From: Acidobacteriota bacterium
GTDB taxonomy: Bacteria; Acidobacteriota; Terriglobia; Terriglobales; Acidobacteriaceae
NCBI GenBank assembly: GCA_019351975.1
Contig: JABBOG010000040.1
Coordinates: forward strand, 1-36,953
DNA length: 36,953 nucleotides
Direction of reading: 5' to 3'
Below the pieces are notes generated by a model. It was not told the DNA's origin. It did not search any database and was given only the letters and a program-made list of their open reading frames with translations. The position numbers and the translations under genes are program-made. This document shows positions 1 to 8,281 of this stretch, in pieces; the first letter of the stretch is position 1; each line of letters opens with the position of its first letter.

Positions 1-140
1 TCGCTGCCTGCCGCTGATCGTTTCCACGCATATTTCCTGGATACAGCAAATCCCTGTTTAAAACTTCTGCCCCCTTCATACATAGAGTTTTTCCGCAGCC
101 TGTAAAGCCCCTTCGGTTTTAGGGCATGTATGGACGGGCT

Positions 141-270
141 GAAGCCCGTCCCCTTCAAAGCAACGAGAAGTCCGTCCGCTTCAAAGCAACGAGAAGCCCG
201 TCCGCTTCAAAGGAACGCGAAGCCCGTCCGCTTCAAAGGAACGTGAAGCCCGTCCCCTTCAAAGCAACGA
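141..270. repeat. tandem repeat, five 26-bp units
   Basis: Five head-to-tail 26-bp copies start at 141, 167, 193, 219 and 245, each of the form gaagcccgtcc, c or g, cttcaaag, c or g, aacg plus one base. Units 1 and 5 are identical; units 2 to 4 differ at a few positions. There are no spacers, so this is not a CRISPR array. The first unit overlaps the 3' arm of the 20-bp hairpin at 132-151, so the array appears to have grown from a REP-like palindrome. Confidence 0.9.
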
Positions 271-470
271 CTTAATCAGAGGTCGTGCATGTGCGAGTTT
301 AAGCTCGTGCCTTTCGATACAGAGATTTAGTGAAGGATTTACTTAAGCAGAGTAGAGGATGGTTGTCATGGGGTGGCCGCACAAGAAGCTGCAGGTCTCT
401 CCGCTGCGCCAAACGATGAAGATGTTTGGCTTCGGTCGAGATGACATCGTTTCGCAAGGTCACTATTGGC

Positions 471-530
471 AGATTCACTGTTAGCAAGTTCAATGTTCGC
501 AGATTCAATGTTCGCAGATTCAATGTTCGC
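471..530. repeat. tandem repeat, four 15-bp units
   Basis: Four adjacent 15-bp units start at 471, 486, 501 and 516. The last two are exact copies of agattcaatgttcgc; the first two are diverged at three and two positions. The unit length is a multiple of three, so overlapping frames read as repeated pentapeptides, which should not be mistaken for a real repeat protein. It lies just downstream of the minus-strand VWFA gene ending at 576. Confidence 0.85.
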
Positions 531-575
531 GAACTTACTAGCGGCTGCGTTGCTTTCTGCGGTGTTTGTGCTGGG

Positions 576-1703
576 CTAATGCGGCGAGGTGAGGATTTTG
601 CGGTCTCCGAAGGAGGCGGGTGAGGGGTTGGAGGGGACGGTGTCTGGGGCGTTCTGGAGGGCGGGGTCTCGGGCGGGATAGGAGATGCCGGTGGTGCGTA
701 CGAAGTCGTTGGATCTGCTGACGGTGACGGTGATGGTGTGGAGCCCGTTAGCGCCGGTGTCGGGGCGCGGGAACTGCAGGATGTAGCGGCTGCGGACGAG
801 GTCGATGACGTGCTGAAGATTGGATGAGAGTGTGGCTGGATAGGTGTAGAGAACCAGGCCGCCGCTGGTTTGTGCGAGCTGGTTGAAGCTGTCTTCGAGA
901 AACTGAGCGCGAGCGAGTGGGCCGGCCATGAGGGCGAGAGGTGGAGCGATGCCAAAGAGGGCGATGCTGTGGCGGATGAAGTAGCGACGGAGTGTCTCCC
1001 ATGGCAGCGGGCTTTTGTGGTCGACGCCGTCGGTGATGGCAAGGATGACGTGTCGGCCGGGCTGGTCGGCGATGGTTTGTGCAACGGTGCCGATATCGTT
1101 CCAGAGCCTGCGTGAGTTGGGGCAGTGGGGAGCGCTGTTTGGGCCAAGGAGGCTGGGGGAGTTGATGGCAGCGTTGAGGGAATCGGCGAGTGCGGCGGGA
1201 TCGGCTGCAGGCATGTTGAGGGTGGTGCGGACCATGTTGCAGTCGATGGCGAAGATGGAGACGTGATCGTGGGGGAGGAGGGAGGTGGCTGCAAAGGACT
1301 GGATGGAGGATGCGAGAGCGTCTTTGAGGTCGCGGGCGTTGCCGCTGAGGTCGACGAAGATGGCGAGGGCGATGGGGTCGTCGCCTTCGATCTGGAGCTG
1401 GGTTGGGTGGAAGACGGGGCCGGAGTCGAGGCTGATGTCGAATCTTTCGCGCGGGACGGGGGGGACGGGGCGAAGCTTTTGGGTGAGGACGAGGGTGGGG
1501 ATCTGGACGAGGTCGGTGTAGACGTGGAGGGTGTAGGTGGAGGCGTCTGGCGGTGGGGGCTGGGATGGAGCGGGAGACTGGGATGGAGCGGGAGACTGGG
1601 GCGAGGCGCAATCGGCCAAGAGAAGGAAGGCTGTGAGGAGAAGGACGCAGGAGAGCTTGAGGATGGAGCTTGTACGCGGCGGGAGTGCGATGCGGTACAG
1701 CAT
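576..1703 (-). CDS. secreted VWFA-related domain protein (paralogue 1)
   Basis: A 375-residue protein with an N-terminal hydrophobic segment (about residues 13-31), followed by a Pro/Ser/Gln linker (about 33-54) and a von Willebrand A-like fold. The layout matches the acidobacterial VWFA-related family: TLHVYTDLVQIPTLVLTQ strand, a DISLDSGPVFHPTQL region, core strand AIFVDLSGN, and AITDGVD at about 222-228. The MIDAS motif, normally DxSxS, reads D118-L-S-G-N122, so metal coordination may be altered; D225 fits the third MIDAS position. A Cys at 32 follows Asp, which does not fit a good lipobox, so export by signal peptidase I is likelier. The ATG start precedes a typical signal sequence. The next gene on the same strand is a paralogue. 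Specific function unknown; adhesion or protein interaction is inferred from the fold. Confidence 0.85.
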   Translation of the reverse strand: MLYRIALPPRTSSILKLSCVLLLTAFLLLADCASPQSPAPSQSPAPSQPPPPDASTYTLHVYTDLVQIPTLVLTQKLRPVPPVPRERFDISLDSGPVFHPTQLQIEGDDPIALAIFVDLSGNARDLKDALASSIQSFAATSLLPHDHVSIFAIDCNMVRTTLNMPAADPAALADSLNAAINSPSLLGPNSAPHCPNSRRLWNDIGTVAQTIADQPGRHVILAITDGVDHKSPLPWETLRRYFIRHSIALFGIAPPLALMAGPLARAQFLEDSFNQLAQTSGGLVLYTYPATLSSNLQHVIDLVRSRYILQFPRPDTGANGLHTITVTVSRSNDFVRTTGISYPARDPALQNAPDTVPSNPSPASFGDRKILTSPH

Positions 1704-1750
1704 GGGCGCAAGTATCTCAGACGAGCGGCAGATTGGGCGAATGCAGGAGT

Positions 1751-2881
1751 TTACTGGGGTGGAGGACCGGCGGAGTGGTCTCCGAAGGTGGCGGGGGAGG
1801 GCGGGCTGGCGACGGTTGTCGGTGAGGAGCGAAGGGAGGGGTCAGGAGGAACGAAGGCGATGCCTGAGGGGCGGACGAAGTCGTCGGTATCACCTACTTT
1901 GACGTCGATGGAATGGACGCCGGGAGCGCCTGTATCGGGGCTGGGGAACTCGAGGATGTAGCGGCCGCGAACGAGTTCGATGAAGTGGTTGAGCTGTTGC
2001 TGCATGCGCGCGGGTGTGGTGTAGAGGACGAGGCCGCCGGAGAGCTGGGTGAGAGAGCTGAAGGGATCGTACTGAAGCTTCATCCAGATGCCGGGGTCGG
2101 GCATTTTGCGCTGGGCCGGGGCGAGGCCGAAGATGGCGATGCTGCTGGAGGCGCAGTACTCGCGAAGGGCTTGCCAGTGGATGGTGCTGTCGCGGTCCTG
2201 ACCGTCGGAGAGGACGAGGATGACGCGGTGACCAGGGCTGGTTGTCATGGATTGGGCGACGGAGGCGATGGCGTTCCAGAGCTCGTCGGATTTTTTGCAT
2301 TGGGGCTGCGATTGGGTTGCGCTGCGCGGCGGCCTGGCGTGCAGGAGCTGGTCGAGGGCGGATGTGATTCGGTCTGAGGCGGCGGGTGGAAGATTCTGTG
2401 CGCTGTTGATGCAGGATCCTTGCACGGCGAAGAGGGAGACGCGGTCGTGGGGAAGAAGTGCGTGGGACAGGAGATCGGGGAGCGATTGCGCGAAGGAGGG
2501 TACAAGGCGGCGGCCGTTGCCGTTGAGGTCGAGTAGAATGGCGAGGTCGATGGGCTGGCTGGCCTCAAGCTGCAGTTGCGTAGGATGAAAGACCGGGCCT
2601 GCGTCGAGGCTGATTTCGAACTGACTGGGAGGGATTGGCGGAAGGGGTTCGAAGTGCTGGCTGAGGACGAGGGTGGGGATCTCCATGAGATTTGCGTAGA
2701 CGTGGAGGGTATAGGGAGGCGGGCTTTGGGGTGGGGTGGATGGTTGCTGCGGTGGTTGTGATGTGTGCTGCGCTTGCGTCTGCGCGGCGGAAGTGGTGCA
2801 CATGATGGTGCAGATGAGCGCGAAGGTGCAGATGAGGATGGTGGATGCGGTTTTGGCGGAGCTTAAGGTGCGGAACAACAT
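1751..2881 (-). CDS. secreted VWFA-related domain protein (paralogue 2)
   Basis: A 376-residue paralogue of the downstream gene (gap 47 bp), alignable over nearly its whole length: TLHVYANLMEIPTLVLSQ, EISLDAGPVFHPTQLQLE, AILLDLNGN and VILVLSDGQD match equivalent blocks in the neighbour. The start is ATG at 2881, because the translation from there begins with a hydrophobic signal sequence (residues 11-33) ending near SAAQ; upstream in-frame codons encode no plausible leader and run over the divergent gene. The MIDAS is even more degenerate than in paralogue 1: D118-L-N-G-N122. The tandem arrangement points to a local duplication and probably a dicistronic unit. It is divergent from the CocE-like hydrolase with 73 bp between the starts. 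Confidence 0.85.
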   Translation of the reverse strand: MLFRTLSSAKTASTILICTFALICTIMCTTSAAQTQAQHTSQPPQQPSTPPQSPPPYTLHVYANLMEIPTLVLSQHFEPLPPIPPSQFEISLDAGPVFHPTQLQLEASQPIDLAILLDLNGNGRRLVPSFAQSLPDLLSHALLPHDRVSLFAVQGSCINSAQNLPPAASDRITSALDQLLHARPPRSATQSQPQCKKSDELWNAIASVAQSMTTSPGHRVILVLSDGQDRDSTIHWQALREYCASSSIAIFGLAPAQRKMPDPGIWMKLQYDPFSSLTQLSGGLVLYTTPARMQQQLNHFIELVRGRYILEFPSPDTGAPGVHSIDVKVGDTDDFVRPSGIAFVPPDPSLRSSPTTVASPPSPATFGDHSAGPPPQ

Positions 2882-2954
2882 TGCGGCCAGTATCGCAGAG
2901 CAGTGGAGGGTAGAACGAGTACAATCCGAAAAAGTGTTTTTATGGGAGCGAAAG

Positions 2955-4916
2955 ATGCGTCTGGCAGTGGGAAGGTGTTTTTGTGTCGCAGCGATGTGGG
3001 CTGGAATGATCGGGGTGAGCGCGCAGACAACGGCGGCGGTGCCTGCTGCTTCGCCGGTGCCGGCGGTATCTGCGAAGCAACAGATGCAACAGAGGATGGA
3101 GTACTTCAAGACGCACTATCGAAAGCATGAGTACCGTATTCCGATGCGGGATGGTGTGAAGCTGTATACGCAGGTGTATACGCCGATTGCGGGGAAGTTT
3201 GAGGATGCGGGGCCGTATCCGTTTTTGATGACGCGGACGCCGTACAGCTGCGGAAGCTATGACAACGAGGTGGTGGAACCACGCGTGACGTCGAATGAGC
3301 ATATGTACGAGAGCGGATACATTCTGGTGTGTCAGGATGTGCGTGGGCGGTGGGAGAGCGAAGGAAGCTGGGTGGAGATGACGCCGCCGAAGGACGGCAA
3401 GGGGATTGACGAATCGACCGACACGTATGACACGGTGGACTGGCTGCTGAAGCATGTGGCGGAGAATAACGGCAAGGTGGGGATTCTGGGGATCAGCTAC
3501 CCGGGATTTTATACGGCGGCGAGCATTATCGATGGACATCCGGCGATCAAGGCGGCGAGCCCGCAGGCACCGATGATGAACCTGTTCGATGGGGATGACA
3601 GCTATCATGGCGGGGCGTTTATGCTGGCGGCGAACCACTCGTTTTATGCGCCGTTTTACAGGCCGCAGAAGAATCCGCTGAAGGTAGAGCCGCCGAACAA
3701 TTTTGAGTTTTTCACGAAGGATGCGTATGCGTACTACCTGAAGATGGGGACGCTGGCGAACCTGGATTCGCCGGCGGGAGGGACGAACCCGCTGTATCAC
3801 GATCAGACGATCCATGACACGTATGACAGCTACTGGGTGGCGCGGAACATGGAGAAGCATATGTTTGGCGTGAAGGCGGCGGTGATGGCGGTGGGCGGGT
3901 GGTTCGATGCGGAGGACCTGGCTGGTCCGGTGAAGGTCTTCCATGCGATTGCGAAGGAGAGCCCGGAGGCGAAGGCGGACACGCTGGTGGAAGGTCCGTG
4001 GGTGCATGGCGGATGGTCGCGCGGAACGGGGGCTTCGCTGGGGGATATTCAGTTTGGGTCGGATACGGCTGAGTTCTACAGAGCGACGATTGAGGCACCG
4101 TTCTTTGCGCATTATTTGAAGGATGCGGCGTGGACGCCGCTGCCGAAGGCGTACACGTTTGAGACGGGAAGCGATGTTTGGAGGAAGTATGACGCGTGGC
4201 CACCAAAGCAGGCAGAGACGAAGATGATTTACTTCCAGCCGAAGGGCAGACTAGGCTGGACGGCTCCGACGGTGAAGGAGAGCAGCGATCGATATGTGAG
4301 CGATCCGGCGCATCCGGTGCCGTATCTGGGGTACGTGATGGAGGCCGATCCGCCGCAGCGGTATATGGACGACGACCAGAGGTTCGCGGGGATGAGGCCG
4401 GATGTGCTGGTGTATGAGACGGAACCACTGACGGAGGATGTGACGGTGGTGGGGCCGGTGAAGCCGATGCTGAAGATTGCTTCGACGGGGACGGATTCGG
4501 ACTTCGATGTGAAGCTGATCGATGTGTATCCGGATAATTATCCTGATGCGGACGACGGGGAGGGCAAGCATGTGCTGGGTGCGCCGCCGGTGATCATGGG
4601 CGGCTACGAGATGCTGGTGCGAGGCGAGCCGTTTCGGGCGAAGTTCAGGAATTCGATGGCGAAGCCGGAGCCGCTGGTACCGGGGAAGATAACGGATGTG
4701 AACTTCAACATGCAGGATGTGAACCACACGTTTCTGAAGGGGCACCGGATTATGGTGCAGGTGCAGAGTACGTGGTTTCCGCTGACGGACAGGAACCCGC
4801 AGGTGTTTATGGACATCGCGAAGGCGAAGCCGGAGGACTTCAAGTCGGCGGAGGAGACGGTGTTTCACCAGGCGGATGCGCCGAGCGGGGTGGAGTTGAT
4901 GGTGATGCCTCAGTAA
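2955..4916 (+). CDS. secreted CocE/NonD family hydrolase (X-Pro dipeptidyl-peptidase-like)
   Basis: A 653-residue alpha/beta hydrolase of the cocaine esterase / glutaryl-7-ACA acylase / X-Pro dipeptidyl-peptidase (S15) group. The start is ATG at 2955, preceded by gggagcgaaag and beginning a signal peptide (MRLAVGRCFCVAAMWAGMIG, cleavage probably after VSA). Family signposts are IPMRDGVKLYTQVYTP, MTRTPYSCG and QDVRGRWESEG. The nucleophile elbow is GISYPG with Ser181; the acid is probably Asp318 in GWFDAED and the base His351 in EGPWVHGGW, giving a complete triad in the expected order. The C-terminal third (from about 480) is the jelly-roll domain usual for the family. Probably periplasmic or extracellular hydrolysis of acyl or prolyl-peptide bonds; the substrate cannot be deduced. 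Confidence 0.9.
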   Translation: MRLAVGRCFCVAAMWAGMIGVSAQTTAAVPAASPVPAVSAKQQMQQRMEYFKTHYRKHEYRIPMRDGVKLYTQVYTPIAGKFEDAGPYPFLMTRTPYSCGSYDNEVVEPRVTSNEHMYESGYILVCQDVRGRWESEGSWVEMTPPKDGKGIDESTDTYDTVDWLLKHVAENNGKVGILGISYPGFYTAASIIDGHPAIKAASPQAPMMNLFDGDDSYHGGAFMLAANHSFYAPFYRPQKNPLKVEPPNNFEFFTKDAYAYYLKMGTLANLDSPAGGTNPLYHDQTIHDTYDSYWVARNMEKHMFGVKAAVMAVGGWFDAEDLAGPVKVFHAIAKESPEAKADTLVEGPWVHGGWSRGTGASLGDIQFGSDTAEFYRATIEAPFFAHYLKDAAWTPLPKAYTFETGSDVWRKYDAWPPKQAETKMIYFQPKGRLGWTAPTVKESSDRYVSDPAHPVPYLGYVMEADPPQRYMDDDQRFAGMRPDVLVYETEPLTEDVTVVGPVKPMLKIASTGTDSDFDVKLIDVYPDNYPDADDGEGKHVLGAPPVIMGGYEMLVRGEPFRAKFRNSMAKPEPLVPGKITDVNFNMQDVNHTFLKGHRIMVQVQSTWFPLTDRNPQVFMDIAKAKPEDFKSAEETVFHQADAPSGVELMVMPQ

Positions 4917-4954
4917 ATCGTCCTGGTAGCGCGACGGCCGGACGGGGCATCAGG

Positions 4955-6265
4955 TCAGGCCGTTGCGAAGGGGTGTTCTAGGCTGGGGCTTTGGGGGGTG
5001 AAGAGTCGCGCGCCGGATTCGGTGATGTGCATGTCGTCTTCGAGGCGGACGCCGAAGGGCTGCGGGTCGTCGGCGAGGTAGATGCCGGGCTCGTCGGAGA
5101 AGGTCATGTTGGGTTGGAGGGTGCGGGTGTTGCCGCGGACGAGGTAGTACCACTCGTGCATATCCATGCCGATGCCGTGGCCGACGCGGTGGGTGAAGTG
5201 CTTGTAGTCGGGGCCGAAGCCGGCGGCGGTGATGACGTTGCGGGCGGCGGCGTCGACGGCCTGCATCTCGACGCCGGGGCGAGCGGCGGCGAGGGCTGCG
5301 GACTGGGCTTGGTGGACGATGTCGAAGACTCGTTTTTGGCGGTCGGTGGGGGTGCCGTAGACGAAGGTGCGGGAGATGTCGGACTGGTAACCCTGGACGA
5401 AGCAGCCGTCGTCGATGAGGACGATCTGGTTCTCGCGGATGACTTGCGGGGTGGGCGAGCCGTGGGGTTGGGCGGAGTAGGCGCCGACCTGACAGGAGGC
5501 TTCGCCGCGAACGCCGCAGCGGGCGTAGGCGGCGTCGACGAGATTGGTGAAGTCGCGGTTGGTCTGGCCGGGAGCGCAGGACTCGTAGACGGCTTTGTAG
5601 ACGGAGAGGGTGATGTCGTTGGCGAGCTGCATGAGGGCGAGCTCGGCGGGGGATTTGATGCTGCGGCAGCCTGCGACGACGGGGATGCCGGAGGTGACCT
5701 GGCGCGGTGCGACGGCTTTGGCAATGCCGTCGGCGAAGACGAACTGCACGCGCTCGTCGAGGGCGAGTGGGAGCGTGGAGGGAGTGGCGGCACGGAGGGA
5801 GTTGGCGAGCAGTGCGTAGGGGTCAGCGTCTTCGTTCCAGGTGTAGACGCGCGTAGAAGCGCCGTTGGGTGAGGTGCTGAGGGCTTCGTGGATGCGGCCT
5901 TCTTCAAAGGTTGGGCAGACGATGAAGGGCTTTCCGCTGGCGGGAAGCGTCCAAGCTAAGAGGCGTTCGGATTGACCTGCGGGAATGCCGAGGAAGTATT
6001 GGAGGGTCGTGCCGCCGGTGACGGTGAGTGCGGCGAGTTTGTGCTGCGAGAGAAGCTCCTGCGCGCGGTCGCAGCGGTGTTGGCGTTCGGCAGCGGAGAT
6101 GGGAACGGCTTCGTCGGAGCGGTTTTTCAAGGCGAGGACGGGAGCAGGAAGGTGCGGTGCGCAGTCTGCGGGCTGCTCGGCGAAGGAGCGTGCGGCGTTG
6201 GCAGAGAGAACGAGCGCTGGAGCTGCGGCGGAGGCGTTGAGCAGAAAACGGCGGCGCGATGGCAT
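4955..6265 (-). CDS. Tat-exported M24 family Xaa-Pro peptidase
   Basis: A 436-residue metallopeptidase of the aminopeptidase P / prolidase (M24) family. The ATG at 6265 opens a twin-arginine signal (SRRRFLLNASAAAPALVLSA), so the enzyme is probably exported folded. After an N-terminal creatinase-like domain (about 60-200) comes the pita-bread catalytic domain with all five expected metal ligands in order: two Asp in LIDDGCFVQGYQSDISRTF, His in HRVGHGIGMDMHEW, Glu in FSDEPGIYL and Glu in VRLEDDMHIT. This argues for an active dinuclear enzyme that removes N-terminal residues next to proline. It is divergent from fbp with only 49 bp between start codons and convergent with the CocE-like hydrolase (38 bp), which belongs to a proline-peptide-related superfamily; a shared peptide-scavenging role is inference only. 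Confidence 0.9.
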   Translation of the reverse strand: MPSRRRFLLNASAAAPALVLSANAARSFAEQPADCAPHLPAPVLALKNRSDEAVPISAAERQHRCDRAQELLSQHKLAALTVTGGTTLQYFLGIPAGQSERLLAWTLPASGKPFIVCPTFEEGRIHEALSTSPNGASTRVYTWNEDADPYALLANSLRAATPSTLPLALDERVQFVFADGIAKAVAPRQVTSGIPVVAGCRSIKSPAELALMQLANDITLSVYKAVYESCAPGQTNRDFTNLVDAAYARCGVRGEASCQVGAYSAQPHGSPTPQVIRENQIVLIDDGCFVQGYQSDISRTFVYGTPTDRQKRVFDIVHQAQSAALAAARPGVEMQAVDAAARNVITAAGFGPDYKHFTHRVGHGIGMDMHEWYYLVRGNTRTLQPNMTFSDEPGIYLADDPQPFGVRLEDDMHITESGARLFTPQSPSLEHPFATA

Positions 6266-6314
6266 GATGAGATTGTAGGCTGGTGATGGACAGTTTGTGG
6301 AAGTTGGAGGCGTA

Positions 6315-7289
6315 ATGGCAGAGATCGTGACGGTTGAAGAGCATGTGTCGGGAGAAGCCGGGCCGGCGTTGGCTGGGGTTGTGGGAGCGATAGCTGAGGC
6401 TGCGCGACAGATCGAGCGGCGAATCCGCGTGGCTGGATTGCACGATGTGTACGGGGCGTACGGAGCGACGAATGTGCAGGGCGAGCAGCAGCAGAAGCTG
6501 GATGTTTTTGCGAATGATGTGATGAAAGCTGCGCTTGTGGGATTGCCGCAGGTGGCGGCGATTGTGAGCGAAGAGGATGATGCGCCGGTGGTGTTTGAGC
6601 GCGCGGGCGGTGAGGAGCCGATGTTTGTGGCGGTGTTCGATCCGCTGGATGGGTCGTCGAATATTGATGTGAATGTGAATGTAGGCACGATTTTTGGGGT
6701 GCATCAGGTTGGAACAGAGGGCGTGCAGGCTACGTTTTTGCATCGCGGGTTGAGGCAGGTGGCGGCGGGATATGTGGTGTATGGGCCGTCGACGGTGATG
6801 GTGGTGACGACGGGGACCGGGGTGAGTGCTTTTACGCTGAATGAGGACGGTGTATTTGTGCGGAGCGGGGAGGCGATGACGATGCCGGACAAGGGGCCGT
6901 ACTACTCAACGAACGAGGCGAATGTGGCGAGCTGGCCGGTGGTGTACCGGGAGTATCTGGCGAGGCTGGTAGGTGAAGGTTTGGATGGGCAGAGGTATAG
7001 CGCGCGATACATCGGGAGCCTGGTGGCGGACTTTCATCGGACGCTGCTGAAGGGTGGAGTGTTTTTGTATCCGCCAACGGAGAAGGCACCGAAGGGCAAG
7101 CTGCGGCTGCTGTACGAGGCGAACCCGCTGGCGATGATTGCGGAACAGGCTGGAGGCGCAGCGGTGAATGGGCCGGAACGGATACTGGGGCTGACGCCGG
7201 AGCATATCCACCAGCGGACGGCCTTGATTCTCGGCAGCCGGTGCGAGGTGGAGGCGTTGCAGACGGCGGTGCTGGAGTGGCGGGCGTAA
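6315..7289 (+). CDS. fbp: fructose-1,6-bisphosphatase, class I
   Basis: A 324-residue class I FBPase (usual length 330-340) that hydrolyses fructose 1,6-bisphosphate to fructose 6-phosphate in gluconeogenesis. The metal site is clear: SEEDD (Glu loop), then FDPLDGSSNIDVNVNVGTIF, the inositol-phosphatase-superfamily DPxDGSSN signature. Substrate-binding blocks RYIGSLVADFHRTLLKGG and YEANPLAMIAEQAGG are also intact. The start is ATG at 6315 with ggagg four bases upstream; a GTG six codons earlier is possible but has a poorer site. Its stop overlaps the start of the next gene (TAATG), so it begins a three-gene unit with the tRNA-editing protein and priA. Confidence 0.96.
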   Translation: MAEIVTVEEHVSGEAGPALAGVVGAIAEAARQIERRIRVAGLHDVYGAYGATNVQGEQQQKLDVFANDVMKAALVGLPQVAAIVSEEDDAPVVFERAGGEEPMFVAVFDPLDGSSNIDVNVNVGTIFGVHQVGTEGVQATFLHRGLRQVAAGYVVYGPSTVMVVTTGTGVSAFTLNEDGVFVRSGEAMTMPDKGPYYSTNEANVASWPVVYREYLARLVGEGLDGQRYSARYIGSLVADFHRTLLKGGVFLYPPTEKAPKGKLRLLYEANPLAMIAEQAGGAAVNGPERILGLTPEHIHQRTALILGSRCEVEALQTAVLEWRA

Positions 7290-8272
7290 TGGCGCAGATG
7301 GCGGCGGAGCGGCTTTACTATGATTGCGCGGGTGTAGAGGGCTCGGCGCTGGAGTTTGCGGCGCGGGTGACGGATATTCGCCTGGACTCACATGCGGCGG
7401 ATGCCAGCGGGCAGAAAGTGCAATTGTGGCAGGTGGCGCTCGATCGGACGGCGTTTTATCCGACGGGCGGAGGCCAGCCGTGCGACCTGGGCGTGCTGGT
7501 GGCGACGGCGCGGAGTGGCGCTGTGCTTGAGGTTGCGGTGGAGCGCGTGGAGGAGGATGAGGCTGGCGAGGTTTGGCACTATGTGCGGAAGCCGCTGCCC
7601 GAGGGTACGGAGGTCGCGGGCCGGGTGGATGCGGCGCGGAGGATGGACCACGCGCAGCAGCATACGGGGCAGCATCTGCTGTCGGCGGTGTTTTTGAGCG
7701 AGCTGGGGGCGCGGACGGTTTCGTTTCACCTATCGCCGCTGCGTACGGGCGCTGAGGTGGTGACGATTGATTTGGCGTTGCGCGAGGGCTCGGAGAAGGT
7801 GAGTGAGGAGGAGCTGCGGTTGGTGGAGGCCGCGGCGAATCGGCTGATCTATGAGGACCGCACGGTGAAGACGATTTGGGTCTCGCGTGAAGAGGCGGAG
7901 GCGATGCTGGCGAGGGGTGAGCTGCGCAAGCTGCCGGAACGCGCGGGGGAGATGCGGATTGTGGCGATGGAGGGCGTGGAGTTCAATGCGTGCGGCGGGA
8001 CACATGTGAGGTCTACGGGGGCGATTGGCGGGCTGCTGGTGCGGCGCGTGGAGAAGGTGAAGCAGGGCTGGCGCGTGGAGTTCTGCTGCGGGCTGAGGGC
8101 GGTGGGCGCGGCGGGGAGGGATTATGCGCGGTTAAGGGAGTTGGGGGCGCTGCTGAGCGTGGGTGCGGGGGATCTGGCGGGGAGGGTGGCGGGGCTGATT
8201 GAGGACAAGAAGGCTGCGGCGAAGGAGTTGAAGGTGTTGCGCAAGCAATTGCCACAGGCTGCGTCCAGCTAA
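7289..8272 (+). CDS. alanyl-tRNA editing protein, AlaX-like
   Basis: A 327-residue protein homologous to the editing domain of alanyl-tRNA synthetase, predicted to deacylate Ser- or Gly-tRNA(Ala) in trans. The beta-barrel N-terminus contains ALDRTAFYPTGGGQPCDLG. The zinc-binding HxxxH is in RRMDHAQQHTGQHLLSAVF, and the second half of the site is CGGTHVRSTG (CxxxH). A charged helical tail (about 285-322) suggests a partial DHHA1-like coiled segment, making this the long AlaX type. The ATG at 7289 shares a base with the fbp stop, so translation is probably coupled; a second ATG lies at 7298. priA follows after 9 bp. Confidence 0.9.
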   Translation: MAQMAAERLYYDCAGVEGSALEFAARVTDIRLDSHAADASGQKVQLWQVALDRTAFYPTGGGQPCDLGVLVATARSGAVLEVAVERVEEDEAGEVWHYVRKPLPEGTEVAGRVDAARRMDHAQQHTGQHLLSAVFLSELGARTVSFHLSPLRTGAEVVTIDLALREGSEKVSEEELRLVEAAANRLIYEDRTVKTIWVSREEAEAMLARGELRKLPERAGEMRIVAMEGVEFNACGGTHVRSTGAIGGLLVRRVEKVKQGWRVEFCCGLRAVGAAGRDYARLRELGALLSVGAGDLAGRVAGLIEDKKAAAKELKVLRKQLPQAASS

Positions 8273-8281
8273 GCTGGAGAG

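Larger units (their letters stand above)
1..575. other. non-coding left end rich in repeats
   Basis: I see no credible gene in the first 575 bases. The stretch holds a GC hairpin (ggacgggct / agcccgtcc at 132-151), a 26-bp tandem array, and then, around 380-455, a sequence that on the minus strand reads as a phrase like VISTEAKHLHRLAQRRD. That phrase is familiar to me from spurious hypothetical proteins translated out of dispersed extragenic repeats in acidobacterial genomes. A 15-bp tandem array follows at 471-530. Open frames crossing the area are repetitive Ser/Pro/Thr-rich or pentapeptide-like translations and are judged spurious. Confidence 0.6.

Noticed and set aside
141-270. CRISPR array
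   Set aside because: Units of 26 bp are directly adjacent with no unique spacers, and no cas gene is present.
299-1711. 470-codon minus-strand frame overlapping the first VWFA gene
   Set aside because: It is Ser/Pro/Thr low-complexity in a shifted frame and runs into the 15-bp repeat; the alternative frame encodes a full VWFA-related protein with signal peptide.
2940-4112. Minus-strand open frame of 390 codons opposite the CocE-like gene
   Set aside because: Arg/His-rich shadow translation; the plus-strand gene has signal peptide, catalytic triad and full family length.
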